DNA from: Carex sylvatica
Lineage: Eukaryota; Streptophyta; Magnoliopsida; Poales; Cyperaceae
Assembly: GCA_964058845.1 (NCBI GenBank)
Contig: CAXKVR010000125.1
Location: forward strand, 1 to 31,944
DNA: 31,944 nucleotides
Direction of reading: 5' to 3'
This document shows positions 1-11,400 of the stretch, one piece after another. Positions within the stretch are counted from its first letter, which is position 1; each line of letters starts with the position of its first letter. Below the pieces are notes generated by a model. It had not been told where the DNA came from and did no database searches. It was given only the letters and a program-made list of their open reading frames with translations. The position numbers were made by a program, and so were the translations under genes.

Positions 1-404
1 GATTTTATTTTCTGTAACCTTCAACATACCTCAATTTTTAAAATATTAATAAATCAAAATTTAAAACATAAACGTTAAAATAAAATTATTAGATGTGATC
101 TATATGATTTTCACTACACACTCATAAAAAAAATATTACATTTTAATTTTATTTTTATGTGAATCAACAAGTTGAAAAATAACCGTCTATAAATTATCCA
201 TATCAGCACAGTTTTACAAACTCTTGATGACAAACACAACAAAGTTGAAATATCATAATTGTGTACACGTACATAGGTAAAATGATGTACTTCATATCTA
301 ACTGTTTTATTTTGACTTTTAAATTTTAAATTTTGAGTTATTAAATAAAAATAAAATAAAAGTATGATAAAAGCACAAAAAATAAAAATATTTAACTTCT
401 CCTC
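1..404. mobile_element. Degenerate Mutator-type MITE, left end cut by the window
   Basis: This aligns along its length with the element at 23223-23631 and by that alignment lacks about 17 bases at its left end. The right end, CTTCTCCTC, is followed by TAAAAACAT, the same base string that follows the other copy. Confidence 0.7.
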
Positions 405-1107
405 TAAAAACATATACTATTCCGGAACTATCTCCGTTTTATTATTAAGCACGTTGGATTTCCAATCCGTCAACAGCTATGATTGAAAGATGAAATTTTG
501 GATTTAATCTCATCCCTCCAATCACATAATCTATCTTCTTTTGATTAAATGCATATGTTTTATGTGTAGAAGTCTAAATTTAGTTAAAAACATATTCGCC
601 ACACAATATGTTACAATTAAAATTGAACAGACTCCAAAATTTAACGATATATTTTTTTTGTTTTCTTATTTTTTTCCTCTTCAACTGAGTAGACTCCACT
701 TTCTATTTATTATTTTTTGTTACTTCTTCATTTCTATATGAATCACAATGAAAATCGATTTTTTCTTTATTTTCTTATTTCTCTTTCTTTGTTTCTATAC
801 ATATTTGTTAAAACTTTATTTAAAAAACTCAAAATTTGTTAGCATTTGTAATATTTATTAATTTGAGGGACTAAACCGAAAATTCAATAGTTATTAAATA
901 TTTACCAATTGGACAAACCTGTTGATTGTATACACGTTCTTGTTCTGATTTTCTCTGTTCAAATCCGTTTAATCTTTGATTCATTAAGATATTAATGACC
1001 TTTTAATTACCGAATATTTTGGATGCGTTTTATTTTCTTTATTGAATTCAATTAATTGTTTACTATATAAATTCATCTCCCTTTCATTCTTGCAATCGGG
1101 AATATAG
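405..1107. other. AT-rich intergenic sequence
   Basis: The first ~27 bases repeat the flank of the 23223-23631 MITE. The rest is AT- and T-rich single-copy-looking DNA. I see no gene, RNA or clear mobile element in it. Confidence 0.5.
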
Positions 1108-1596
1108 TGTTGAGTATTTTGTGTATAGGTTTTATACTTGTTTTTATACTCGTTTAATTTTTAAATTTATAAACCTTAATACTCAAATAATGGTTGATTG
1201 CAAGCGTACAACCTATCCTTGTAGTATTTGAGGTATCGATCCACAGAGAGTATGGTTAAAACTAGGCTTAAACTTTATTAATTAATTTCAGATTAATAGA
1301 AAAGAAGTAAAGTGCAATTAAAGTAGAATTAGGGAGTTTTGTTTCAATAATCCTAAGTTGGGTTCAATACTCGAGAAGAAGGAATTGTAAGCAATAGATA
1401 TAAATAAAATAAATAAAGTAAGAATTGGTTTGCTTTCAAGTTAAGGAGATCTAGGGGTATTCGGTCTACAATTCCTTGTTAATTCTATCTATTCGGTATT
1501 TGTTTAAATTCATATATGATTTGATGAGGTTTCTAACCTAATATGTCATTAAGGGTCACTTTTGTGAATTAATAACATGCCTAAGTAATTCGGACT

Positions 1597-1756
1597 TTAC
1601 AGTTACGTCCTTCATCCTAGCTACCTAGACCATAAGCTCTTGTTAGTCTCTCATCTCCTCAAATATTGGTACTTCACAGTTACGTCCTTAATACCAATAT
1701 CTGATTCAATTTGAGATGTCCTAATTAAGGTTTGACTTCACAGTTACGTCCTTCAC
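1597..1756. repeat. ACAGTTACGTCCTT motif repeated three times
   Basis: ACAGTTACGTCCTT occurs near 1599, 1677 and 1740, each time between different spacers, with a diverged fourth (CACGGTTGGTT) near 1797. It lies within the left part of the solo-LTR-like element. Its function is unknown. Confidence 0.75.
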
Positions 1757-2484
1757 CAATTCTCTAACCCTAATTTCTGTAGTTCCGGTTTGATTTCACG
1801 GTTGGTTAGACCTTAATCAAAATCTAAGGTATTTGTGTTCATAATTGGTACTCTCCTCTCGTCCTAACTACTTTTGTTCTTTCGAATCCAAAGCGGAACT
1901 ACATTGATTTTAAGTACTAATTATGTAATTAACACAAATTATAAATCTCAGAAATTAGCATCAAATCCCATAAAACAATAATAATAAAAACAAATAACCG
2001 AATAAGATACAATTAAACAAGTTCATGCATTAACCTAAACTCCTAGAAAGAGATCTACTCTCTCTTGGAGAGATCCATTACAAAAGTTGGCAAAAATAAG
2101 AAGGAATGAAATAAAGAAATAGTTACACCATTTATTGAATCAAGAACCTCGATCTTATCGAAATCTTGCTTGGACATTCTTCTCCTTCCTTGAAAAGCTT
2201 TCGGAACTCCTAGAATGGCTGCAGATTTATCGCTATATTTTATGAGAATTGGCATGCACCAAGGGGTGAGAGAGAGAGAGTTGTCATTTTAATGGAAAAT
2301 GAACCCCCTTATATAGCAAAAGACTATGCCCAATTTAGAGGCTAGAAGGTGGGGTTAGTGGGTGCTATCTTTGCCTTATTTTCCTGGACTGATGTGTTCA
2401 AATTTATCTGTCAAAAAGCGTCACTGGCTTGCTAAAAATAGAAATCGTGTTGAAAACATGTAATTCTGACTTTCTGCGAGTCCA

Positions 2485-2799
2485 GTGCGTCCGCACTGAT
2501 TGTGAGTGCGGGTGGATGACCCGCACTAGTTCAACTTTTCATATTTAACTTAGAAGGAAATCCTGCGAAATTCTCTGAGTGCGTCCGCACTGATTGTGAG
2601 TGCGGATGGATGACCCATACTGGCTCGAAATTTTCTTTTTTGCCATCCTAGAAATTCTGCGTATTACTCTCGGTGCGTCCGCACTGGAATTTGGTGTGGA
2701 TGAATGACCCGCATGGGAGCATGTGATGTGCAGTTTCTGAAATCGACCAAGTCCTGAGTGCGGCTGGGATGACCCGTACTGAATCTGAATGCGGATGCA
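2485..2799. repeat. 94-bp tandem repeat with GTGCGTCCGCAC cores (left part)
   Basis: Units start at 2485, 2579 and 2673, exactly 94 bp apart. Each opens with GTGCGTCCGCACT followed by GTGAGTGCGG(G/A)TGGATGACCC. A fourth, diverged unit is cut by the CACTA insertion at 2799. The core contains an inverted GTGCG/CGCAC and several CpGs. Confidence 0.85.
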
Positions 2800-2830
2800 C
2801 ACTACTAGAATTTACACTATTTCCATGCGG
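2800..2830 (+). repeat. CACTA left terminal inverted repeat
   Basis: The first 17 bases, CACTACTAGAATTTACA, match the complement of the right end exactly. The match extends to 28 of 31 bases, with mismatches at bases 18, 23 and 29, and takes in the first TTTCCATG motif. The preceding GCA at 2797-2799 is the target duplication. Confidence 0.97.
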
Positions 2831-3290
2831 ATTATATGTCATTTCTAACTGGAGAAAGAGTTGATGGAAATAATGTAGCGTTTGCTGACACACTGAATTA
2901 TTTCCAACGGTAGGCCTATGGAAATATTAGCGCATGGAAATCTCTACTTTCCACGCTTGGAAATGCAAAATCCACCCTTGGAAAAAATATTGCATGACCC
3001 ATGACCCGCCTAGCAGACCATTTATTATATTTTATTGGAAGCTCATGGAAATAACTCTCCCCATGCCCTTGAAAATAAGTGGGAAGTTGAGAGAGAGATT
3101 ATTTCCATGAGCTACCCTTGGAAATGTTTTGTTATATCTTTTTATATTATTTTATAGTCAAGGTCCATGGAAATACTAGAGCACTTTGCTCTTGGAAATG
3201 GTTTATTGAATCAGTTTATAATATTTTATAGTTAGACTTATTATTTCCATGAGAGTACCGTTGGAAAAGATTATTTCATGGAGACAGAAC
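2831..3290. repeat. CACTA left subterminal repeat region
   Basis: TTTCCA / TGGAAA motifs occur about a dozen times in both orientations, often as facing pairs. An example is the pair near 2893-2918, where TTTCCAACGGTA is followed by TATGGAAAT. Variants include CATGGAAAT, CTTGGAAAT and GTTGGAAAA. In En/Spm, TNPA binds repeated ~12-bp subterminal motifs to bring the ends together. By analogy these should be the binding sites of one or both Transposase_24 proteins of this element, but binding is an inference. Confidence 0.88.
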
Positions 3291-3948
3291 CCTTTATGTT
3301 TATTTGAGATCTCCCTTTGTAGCAATAAAATTAAATAACAACATACAGTAAGCAATATTTAATTGGGACATATAAAATGAAGCACTACAAATTGAAAACA
3401 TAAATATGGGTATTGGGATTAAGCCAATCTATTTAATTACAAAATATTTTGACAAATGCCAGCAATAACAGTGAATGACTCTAGCTTTTGTCCCCTGCAA
3501 TATATGTTTTTAAACACATGAATGTTAGTATATGATTAAACTAAGTAAATACATTTAGTAAACAGTGAATTAAATGAAGATGAAGACGCAAGGACTGAAA
3601 TGCGAATAATTATTCTAACAAGGACTGAAATGAGAATAACAGTTATATATACATATTAATTGTCCTTTTTAAGCCAAAAAAAAAATAGGACATAATATAG
3701 GTCACAAGTGTAATTTTTTCATTTATTGTTCTAATAGGTTCCAAGTTAGTAACCATGTACATATATACTATGTGCATAAATGAAGACAATGGCTGTTGGC
3801 TACCAAACAACATCAAATTAAACACATGTTACAAATTCAAAAAGAGAACAAAGTTAGAAAATATGGTTGCCAAAATGCTTTACATGTATGCAAGTAAAAT
3901 GTAAAGTAAATTAAAATGGAAAACTTGACACATGTATTGCTTTACCAA
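3291..3948. other. Non-coding segment downstream of the TNP2-like gene
   Basis: AT-rich sequence between the left subterminal repeats and the TNP2 stop codon. It presumably holds the 3' UTR and polyadenylation signals of that minus-strand gene. I see no convincing coding frame or structured repeat. Confidence 0.5.
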
Positions 3949-6900
3949 TTAAAATTCTTCATCGGAATTATCGTAATCAAATTCTTTCTCCATATGATAC
4001 TCTTGCTCCGTATCATGCTCTTCCTCACGTTCCTCTACTTGGTTTTCATCCCTCGCCATAGATTGCGGTGCATTTGATGTTGTTGGCGGGAGGACTGTTC
4101 TTTCATCCACTAGCTCAAAGTCATTTTCTCCAAAGACCATACCATCCCAATCAAATTCTTGTCCATCTGAAACCGATATTGGATTATCCGGCCTTTCATC
4201 TTGGTAAAATTCTAAGTTTGAATCGTCGCCCTCGGCTTGAAACCTTGACTTTTGGCTTGTTTTAAATGCCACCCACCAAAACAGTCTTTCGGGCTTGATA
4301 GATGCATATGGTAGGTAGCACACTTGGGTTGCTTGTGCTGCTAATACAAACGGTTCATAAGTTGGTAGGCGAGAAGTATGGTTAACCTCAACAATACCAT
4401 GTGCGCAATCGACCTTTACACCGTTTATTATGTCAAACCAATCACACCTAAATAGAACAACCGCGTGGGCATCATATTGTAGTTCAATGACCTCTTGGAG
4501 AATTCCATAGTAGTCGATTTGTGGGGCATTAGCATCACACTCGCCTTTGATGCAAACACCGAAACTTTGAGTTGTCTTGTCTTCCCCATATGCTTTTGTG
4601 TGAAAACGATACCCATTGACTTCGTACCCTTCGTAGAAGTACGCTTGTTTGCTAGGCATGAGTCCTACCATTCGTATATAGTAATCGTCTTCATCACGAG
4701 AATTAATGACCTTTTTTCGCAACCACTGTGCGAAACCATCATTACGAACCCTTGGCAAATCTTGGGGGCTTGTGGCTAATCCATTATGGAGCATGCATGT
4801 ATCAAACTCTCTGCATATTATAATATGTCATAATATTAGATTTCTATAGATTTTAGATTAGATACTTTTGACAAGATTAAAAGAAAATACATAATATTAT
4901 TGTACCCCAAGTACTTCTCACAGATCTCTGGACAGTTTAAGATGACATAGGTGTGTGCAGCATTAAAATCCCTATCATTGAGAGACTTTCCTTTTTTTCT
5001 GCCAATAGACCGGCCTGGAGTGTCGAATATAGAAATTAGCCCCGCCGGACGGTTACTTGTTCTAACTTCTTCTTGGCCAATGTTAGCTTTATCTGCAAAA
5101 TATTGTGTCGAAGTAGTACCAATTTCTTTGGCAATTGTAGCCTCCACGATTGAACCCTCAACACGTGCCTTGTTTGTGACTCTCATCCGTTGTTCCTTGT
5201 TACGCCTGTAATTGCCAGAAGAATTTAGTGTTAGTAGTTACATATATAGTTGTGGTTTATAAATAAAAGCAATATGAAACACACCTTTCACATGGAAACA
5301 TCCATCGGGACCCTACTGGCCCACCCATTCTAGCCTCGTATGCTACATGCACAACAAGATGCTCCATTGAATCGAAGAAAGCTGGTGGGAATATTTTTTC
5401 CGCCTTGCACATTGTAACGATAATATCTTCTTCTAACTGGGCCACCCTCACTGGATCAAGCTCCTTGGCACAAATCTCTCTAAAGAAGGCCGAAAACTCA
5501 CATAAGAAATCCCATACATAATCCGGGACAAAGTCTCGAAAGGCGACGGGGAGGAGGCGCTCCATGAACACATGTAAGTCATGACTTTTGAGCCCAATGA
5601 GTGTTCCAGTGTCTAAGTTAACACACCTTGACCAATTGGATGCATAGCCATCAGGAAACCTTACTATATCCTTGAGCCATTTTAAAACAATCTTCTTATC
5701 CTGTGGAAAGAGTGCGAATGGCGCCTTTGGTTTTTTCATCTTTCCTGGGTTATTGTCGACCGGACTTAGGTGCTGGTTGGGACGATCGCATAATAGAGCT
5801 AGATCTTTTCTGGCTTTTTCATTGTCCTTGGTTCTGCCACCTATGTTTAAAAGCGTGTATAGCAAATTTTCGGTGAAATTCTTCTCCAAATGCATCATAT
5901 CCAAATTGTGGTTCAGCAAATTATCTTTCCAATAAGGTAAACTCCAGAAAATACTCTTCTTTTGCCAATGGTGGGTCACACCATAACCATCAATCTGTTT
6001 TAATTCTGTGTTTTTACCCCATTTGATCGGTTGTATTAAACTCACTATGTTTTCAAGCTCCTCTCCCGTCAATCGTCGTGGTGGCGGATCATTATCGACT
6101 CCACCTTTTATGAAATTCTTTCTATCTTGACGGAATGCATGGTGCAGAGGCAAGAAGCACCTATGACACCCCCACCAACATGCTTTTCCACCATGCTGGA
6201 GTTGAAAAGCCTTTGTCTGACCCAAGCAATAATAACACGCAAACTTACCTTTTGTACCCCACCCACATAGCATCTCATAAGCCGGGTAATCACTCACTGT
6301 CCAAATAAGTTGTGTATGCATTTTGAAATTCTCTCTTTTATACCCATCCCATGTCATTGCTCCATGCTCCCACAATTTATTCAATTCGTCGATTAAAGGT
6401 TCAAGAAGAATGTCAATATCCCGACCCGGATGCTTTGGTCCCGGGATGACAAGAGCAAGGAACATGCTATCTTCTTTCATTATCATCTCAGGGGGTAGGT
6501 TATACGGAAAAACAAATACCGGCCAACACGAATATGGAGCTGCACTCGAGTTGAATGGCATGAACCCATCCGTTGTTAGCCCCAACACGACGTTTCTACA
6601 CTCGTCTGCGAAATTAGGATATTTACGAGAGAATTCTTTCCAAGCCTCACCATCCGCCGGATGCACCATCAACGGGGCTTTGTGACGCACACCTTCTTTG
6701 TGCCATCTCATATTCTTCGCTCCTGTTTTGGTCATGTACAACCTTTGCAATCGAGGTGTGATAGGTAGGTAACGGAGTCTCTTTTGTGGAACAAGTTTTG
6801 AAGAGGAGCCAGTTGGCTTATATCTGGACTCATGGCACACATCACACTCTGTTTTGTCCTTGTTTCTTTTGTAATACAACATACAAAAGTTAGGGCATAC

Positions 6901-7578
6901 ATCTATTTTCTCGTGGTCCATGCCCAATTCGTCAACCAATCGCTTTGCCTGGTAGAAATTTTCTGGCATTTCTTCACCACAAGGAAGTGAGCTTTTCATG
7001 AGTTGCAGCATATCATCAAAAGCTTTTTGGCTCCACTGGTGTTTCGACTTCAAAGCTATGGCACGCGTCACAAATGACAAGACGGTGTGTGTCTCGCATT
7101 TCATTTCACCTGTGGCGTTAAATTTCCAAAGTGGTGTTTGCGATGCCTCCATCATGTCGAACCATTTCTTAGCCGCTCCGGTAGGTGTCTCCTCATTCCA
7201 ATCAAATCCTTGAGGAGCCGCATCCCTTACCAACTCTTCCATTCGATCAGTGGCGATGTTCAAAATTGATGGACTGTGTGGTTGAGAGCTAGCTGAAATG
7301 GTATTTGGCTCGCCGTGTTTGTGCCAAACATGATATGAGTTGCAAAAGCCAAAACGATAAAGATGTACTTCAACAGTCCCCACATCTTTGTTGTGGAGGT
7401 TGTCACATGATGTACACGAGCACGGCATACACTGCCTACCCTCTCGATCAACGCGCACAACAGAGGGTTTGGACAATGCTGCTGCCATAAATTCGGCAAC
7501 ACCTTTAACAAAATCAGGTTCAAGATTTCCACCAGATTTTTCTCTACTATTGTACATCCATCCCCGATCACTTGCCAT
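3949..7578 (-). CDS. TNP2-type CACTA transposase (3 exons, 1151 aa)
   Basis: Predicted exons on the minus strand are 7578-5285, 5205-4906 and 4810-3949. Both introns (79 and 95 bp) are GT-AG, and the joined length of 3456 nt is exactly 1152 codons. Domains in order: a Transpos_assoc-like N-terminus starting MASDRGWMYN; a zinc-ribbon-like cluster C228, C232, C245, C248; the Transposase_21/TNP2 core; a DUF4218-like block from KSHDLHVFMERLLPVAFR (about 664-681) through the first junction; a DUF4216-like block (NGYRFHT near 930, CDWFD near 987-991); and an acidic tail. Candidate acidic catalytic residues are D337 (LTTDGF), D430 (TVSDYPAY) and D560 or E565 (NLDMMHLEKN). The first junction restores the family spacing from MFPCER to NKARVEGSI, which strongly supports the splice call. 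The family cuts and joins the element ends in the nucleus. An upstream non-coding exon cannot be excluded. Nothing looks broken. Confidence 0.93.
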
Positions 7579-7856
7579 ATGGTGAGCTGTTTAAACAAGT
7601 TAGACTTAGAGTTAATTAAACAATTAATGGAGCATGCACAAATTTATTGGGTAATTATTCTCCAAACAAGGTTTTTGTTTTTCTCTTCAGCATCAATGGC
7701 ATTAAATGGGCAAAGGATTTTTTTTTTCTATTCACGATTCAGGGCATTCAATAGGCAATGAAAATAGCATCAATTAACCTCATGGTATTAAACAGTGGTT
7801 TATTAGTCATTATTATAGAATGTTTAACTAAACAATGAAAACCAGTCGGTGGGGAA

Positions 7857-7935
7857 AGCTCCAAGAGCTAAATTGGGAAGAAAATAGATGAGCTCCAAGA
7901 GCTAAATTGGGAAGAAAATAGATGAGCTCCAAGAG
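7857..7935. repeat. 34-bp tandem direct repeat upstream of TNP2
   Basis: The unit starts AGCTCCAAGAGCTAAATTGG. It occurs twice in full, at 7857 and 7891, with a third partial start at 7925. Looser fragments (GAGCTCCAAGAGACT, ACCTGAGTTCAGT) continue to about 8055. It lies 280-360 bp upstream of the TNP2 start codon. Confidence 0.85.
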
Positions 7936-8160
7936 AGTACCTGAGTTCAGTCGGTGGGAAAAGCTCGAATAGACTACCTGAGTTCAGTTCATGCAGTCAC
8001 TGGAGATAGCTGAGTTCAGTTTAGTTCATTGGGGAGAGCTCCAAGAGACTCCTTGTTTAGCTCGCGAGGGTTTGAAAAGAAGATAGGAGAGTATTCAGCG
8101 ATAGATCCACGAAATAAGAAAGTATACTGGAAGCAGCAAAATGATAAAGGAGGAACTGGG

Positions 8161-8192
8161 AGGTATTTCCAACGGTATCACCAATGGAAATA
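8161..8192. promoter_or_regulatory. Internal copy of the subterminal palindrome
   Basis: TATTTCCAACGGTATCACC followed by AATGGAAATAG closely matches the facing motif pairs of both ends, such as 2891-2920 and 19131-19157. It lies about 590 bp upstream of the TNP2-like start and about 290 bp beyond the stop of the TNPA-like gene. If the Transposase_24 proteins bind these motifs, they could act here on transcription. That role is inferred. Confidence 0.6.
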
Positions 8193-8479
8193 GAGGCATC
8201 TATTTTATTAAACCTTTCTATTTTTTGGGCGTACCCAGAGTGTACGCGTATTTTTTTTTTCCATTTCAGCACATATAAGAAAGAAAACGCGTTGTAAATT
8301 CAATTCAACACACATCCTAATTTAAGTTAAAATATACATTCAATTCAATGCACATCATAAGTTTAGCATACCACAAAAGCTTTTCAACACATCCTAAGTT
8401 AAGCATACCACAAATTCAATTCAACACATCCTAATTTAAACTAATTTATTACAGACTTAAGAATTAAACACAATGACAG

Positions 8480-11400
8480 TCATGGCTGAGTGTCCTCTCC
8501 CCCTCCTGAATTTTCCTCTGATGGGTTGGGGTCTGCTTCACTTCCATTATGACCCTTGTCAGCATTGGACTCTGAAGTTTCCTCCTACAAATTGATGGTA
8601 AAATATTATTCTGGCACAAGTCTTTTGATTTTGATATAAATTGTTAGTTTTTAGTGGTGAAGTACCATACATTAAACGGTGGAGGGCTCATTCCAGAACC
8701 CTTGAAGAGCTTTGCAAAACATGCATTTGTGTACTTATTGTTTCTTTGAAGTGCTTCCATTTCAGCATGGTATCGCCTTTCTCGGGCAAGCAACTCATTA
8801 GCAAACGCAGTTCGTTCAGCTGCCAATAACTGTGCCACTTCTTCCTGTGTGAAATTCTTATTGGCATCTGCAGCAGAGGTGGCAGTGCTCCTGGTTGGAC
8901 CGGATGGGGACGCCTCCACCGTCTCGAGTACTCGGGTTGACTTGCTGGTTCTTCCTCGGAACCCAAACCCATATAACCTGCCTCTTTTATCCTCTCCATT
9001 AACAGCATGCTCCCAGATTTTTTCTTCTTCCATCATATCACCGTACCCCCCCTTAAGTGAAACAAACTTTTCCTGAAGTGAGTTAACAGTGGGGAACAGT
9101 GAGTTATGGCATTCCAAGTACTAAATCAAATAAAACTATCCAAAATAGTCAACTGAAATAAAATGAATTGTACAACATTACATAAGAGTACTCTATATTT
9201 TTAATTCATGTAACAGTTATCTAGATTATAACTCCAAGGTCCCCACTGCTCTATATTTTTAATTCATATAACAATTATCTATATATTTTTTTTTTTACCC
9301 TTCAACCCACTAACACCAGTATAACCTTAAAGACTTCAATAAAAACAAGAAAAAATTAGTCTTGTCAGACTATCTCTCCAAGGGTCTTTTATGCATATTT
9401 CAGAAAAAATAGTCTTGTCAGACTTCAATAAAAACAAGAAAAATAGTAGTTGCCCACCAAATTAACTTTAAAGACTTCATGCAATGGTATGAATCCCAAA
9501 TTTATGACTGAAATTAAAATAGGTCAAGTCCCAAAACCTTGACCCTATGTCATGCCCTAAAAACTCAAGTTAAACCACAGTTACTCTAAGAATTAAGCCT
9601 AATAGGATGTCAGTCAGACCACAAGGCTGTCAAAATGTTCAAATTAGAACAGTGAACAAAGAAAGGGGATTACCGCTGCATCTTTTGCCCGCTGGTTGAC
9701 GTACTCCATACTCCCCATTTTCTTGTGCATGTGTGTTCTATCAAAAACATCCTTCAATCCAACGGAATCGCCCTTCTCCTTTTTCTGAATGTTTTTAATT
9801 TGAGATTGGTTAGTGATGTTGATAAAAATGAATTAAATTAGGTATGAATCTAAATAATGGAGTTTTTCAATACCAATGCTTGCTTGTGCCGAAACATGCT
9901 CCTCGAACCAGTGACATGAAAGAGGATATCTTTGCAATTCTTTGTTCTGTTGTCACGGTTGGTGGCTGATTGTTTGCTCCAGGTCTGCGTCGACCATACA
10001 TCGCACAACCCCTTCCAATATTCTATGGTCTTACACCATTTGGGAGGAAATTCTTTCCATGACTCCTTATCCTCCCCAATTTTATTTGTAAACCTTGCTC
10101 TTGTTTCATTCAGTTCACGCTGGTAAGCTTCCGCCGCTATTTTCTCAAATACATCAAGACAACGTCCGATTCTTTCTTCAGGCCCCCATGAATACCTCTG
10201 CAGAAATTGTTGTAAAATAACCAACCTCGTCTGCGATGGAAACATATTGTAGGACCTATATGGTCCCGGTAAGTTCTCTAACGTTAAAATCCTAATAGTG
10301 GTTATCACCTTGGTGCAATCTGGAACGGATGCGAACTCTGCATCCCCAACCACTTTCAACTTTGGTCTGTTAGCTGGTTGCACCGGGTCACGAGGCTTCC
10401 CAAGACCCCGACCACACACCATATTAGATTTCCCCTTGTTTCTCTTTCGCTTCTTCTTGCCAGATGATGCTTGAGCTGCTGACACGTCAAGCTCTCTCCC
10501 ACATGCTTGGTAAGCTTCAGGGACCGAACGGAGGGACAAATATAACCGACACCTGATACTGCCATCATCGCTATACTCCACTGGAGTACTGGCAGCTTCA
10601 CCTTCCATAAATTGTTCAGCCGATGAGTCCGGTGACCCAGTTTGTTCAGCCGAGGGATCCGGTGACATAAATTGTTCAGCCGATGAGTCTGGTGACCCAG
10701 TTTGTTCAGCCAAGGGATCCGGTGACATAAATTGTTCAGCCGATGAGTCCCGTGACCCAGTTTGTTCAGCCGAGGGATCCAGTGACATAAATTGTTCAGC
10801 TAATGAGTCCGGTGACCCAGTTTGTTCAGCCGAGGGATCCAGTGACATAAATTGTTTAGCCGAGGGATCCCGTGACTTCTCAGCAGGTCCCCATGATGCC
10901 CAGTCCTGTAACAACTGAGGGGATACGTACGAATCCCAAGGTGACCTGGCAGTATGTGGCCGAGTGGATGACCCTATCTGAGCCGCAACTGTGTCGGCTT
11001 GAGTTTGGTCATCACTTGCTGTATGTGGCTGAGGGGATGGCCCGGACTGGACAGTAGGTGTCATGCTGCTGGTCTTGGACTGGGCACGAAGGGGTGGGGG
11101 TGGACCTGGGCCTAACCATATTCTGGCAGTATGTGGCCGAGTGGATGACCCTATCTGAGCCGCAGCTGTGTCGGCTTGAGTTTGGTCATCACTTGCTGTA
11201 TGTGGCTGAGGGGATGGCCCGGACTGGACAGTAGGTGTCATGCTGCTGGTCTTGGACTGGGCACGAAGGGGTGGGGGTGGACCTGGGCCAAACCATATTC
11301 TGGCATGTGGGGAGGATGCCTCTGACAGTGTTGAAAGCTTCGGGGCAAATACCTCTGGTTCAATAAGTTCTGAAGGATTGGGATGCGGTTCTACAACACT

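Larger units (their letters stand above)
7579..8479. promoter_or_regulatory. Spacer between TNPA-like gene end and TNP2-like start
   Basis: About 900 bp separate the two minus-strand genes. The spacer should hold the TNP2 promoter and the 3' end of the upstream gene, or lie in an intron if one long transcript is spliced as in En/Spm. It contains a 34-bp direct repeat (7857-7935), an internal copy of the subterminal palindrome (8161-8192) and loose repeats of ATTCAATTCAACACATCCTAA (8300-8440). I could not point to a convincing TATA box. Confidence 0.5.

Noticed and set aside
2055..2255. Minus-strand 66-codon open frame with a proper ATG in the LTR-like element
   Set aside because: No recognisable domain, no splice partner and no family match. 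Short open frames are expected in a 1.7-kb flank.
6323..6685. 120-codon plus-strand open frame opposite TNP2
   Set aside because: It is a shadow of the TNP2-like coding strand with no independent features.
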